A DNA stretch of 16,809 nt. Origin: an uncultured Clostridia bacterium. GTDB lineage: Bacteria > Bacillota > Clostridia > Christensenellales > UBA1242. The stretch is taken from assembly GCA_934776915.1 (NCBI GenBank), contig CAKVNA010000004.1, forward strand, positions 1 to 16,809. Direction: 5' to 3'. Within the stretch, counting starts at the first letter, position 1. Each line of letters starts with the position of its first letter. The position numbers and the translations under genes were made by a program. Shown one piece after another: positions 16,442 through 16,809 of this stretch. The notes beneath the pieces are model-generated. The model saw only the letters and a program-made list of their open reading frames with translations, was not told the origin of the DNA and made no database searches.

Positions 16442-16809
16442 CACTTTTATCTTCCGTCACTTCGCAGTGGCCAAGCGGTTTTTGGCCAAATATCATTAAG
16501 ATTTTTGAAGTGGGAAGTTATGCGTGGACAATCATTTTGTTCACTGTTGTGTTGAAACTAGTTTTGTCGCCTATGGACTTTTTGCAAAGACTGTTTACAA
16601 ACAGACAAGCACGGGCGCAAGCAAAACTTCAACCTCAACTGGAAAAAATTAAAAAACAATATGGGCAAAATCAGACGCTGCTTTATCAAAAGCAAAACGA
16701 ACTTATGGCAAAAAGTGGCGTAAACATGAAAGCCTCGTGTATTACAATGCTTGTGTATATGGTTTTGACACTCACCATTTTCATCACGCTCTTTAACTCT
16801 ATGCGTGGC
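16429..16809 (+). CDS. yidC: Membrane protein insertase YidC (3' end outside window)
   Basis: The first 127 residues of a YidC/Oxa1/SpoIIIJ-type insertase, which inserts proteins into the cytoplasmic membrane alone or with SecYEG. Membrane segment 1 is about residues 31-48, followed by SPMDFLQRLFTNRQARAQAK and the helical-hairpin loop (about 60-97, LQPQLEKIKKQYG), then a second segment from about 104. The groove position usually held by Arg just before the SPMD turn appears to be Lys (K43). There is no lipobox cysteine near the start. ATG 16429 is supported by AAAGGA 8 bases upstream; the ATG at 16438 overlaps the yidD stop but is too far from that site. Last gene of the operon in the window. 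Confidence 0.93.
   Translation, partial: MAVMTLLSSVTSQWPSGFWPNIIKIFEVGSYAWTIILFTVVLKLVLSPMDFLQRLFTNRQARAQAKLQPQLEKIKKQYGQNQTLLYQKQNELMAKSGVNMKASCITMLVYMVLTLTIFITLFNSMRG

Overview
The window is an AT-rich chromosomal segment around a replication origin. dnaA, dnaN, recF, gyrB, gyrA, rpmH, rnpA, yidD and yidC lie within about 12.6 kb, and the dnaA-dnaN gap has the DnaA boxes of an oriC. Consensus TTGACA/TATAAT-type promoters, strong Shine-Dalgarno sites, a yabP-yabQ sporulation pair and exact Spo0A-box sequences point to Bacillota, most likely a spore-forming or formerly spore-forming member of Clostridia. I cannot name the species.

Layout, left to right. 1-2100: the 3' end of an unidentified gene, the queuosine gene queH (minus) and a divergent MFS-like transporter (plus). 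2100-4030: four minus-strand genes, namely a small two-helix membrane protein with a perfect promoter, a small single-helix/coiled-coil protein, and the coupled yabP-yabQ pair, whose YabQ has an unusually long lysine-rich linker. 4150-8910: a minus-strand gyrB-gyrA operon ending in a strong hairpin. 8910-10350: recF (plus), divergent from gyrB and ending in a hairpin that overlaps its own stop codon. 10350-10842: a gap holding an array of short palindromes separated by ATGATA, a pair of inverted Spo0A-box matches, and the dnaA promoter. 10843-13771: dnaA, oriC, dnaN. 13772-14466: a gene-free stretch holding a strong promoter, a candidate structured small RNA and two copies of a GTGTGTGCC/GACACTC element. 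14467-15408: an unrecognised 313-residue protein. 15409-16809: rpmH, rnpA, yidD and yidC (cut by the window end).

How the genes work together. DnaA melts oriC, DnaN is the polymerase clamp, RecF helps repair at gaps and stalled forks, and gyrase removes supercoils. rpmH-rnpA-yidD-yidC join ribosome assembly, tRNA 5' processing and membrane protein insertion, as near many bacterial origins. The order differs from the common dnaA-dnaN-recF-gyrB-gyrA arrangement: recF sits upstream of dnaA, gyrBA points the other way, and rpmH-yidC is co-directional with dnaA.

The most interesting non-coding signals are the palindrome array before dnaA, the candidate small RNA after dnaN, the Spo0A boxes flanking recF, a folded rpmH leader, and two genes (queH and recF) whose promoters seem to start transcription at or next to the start codon.
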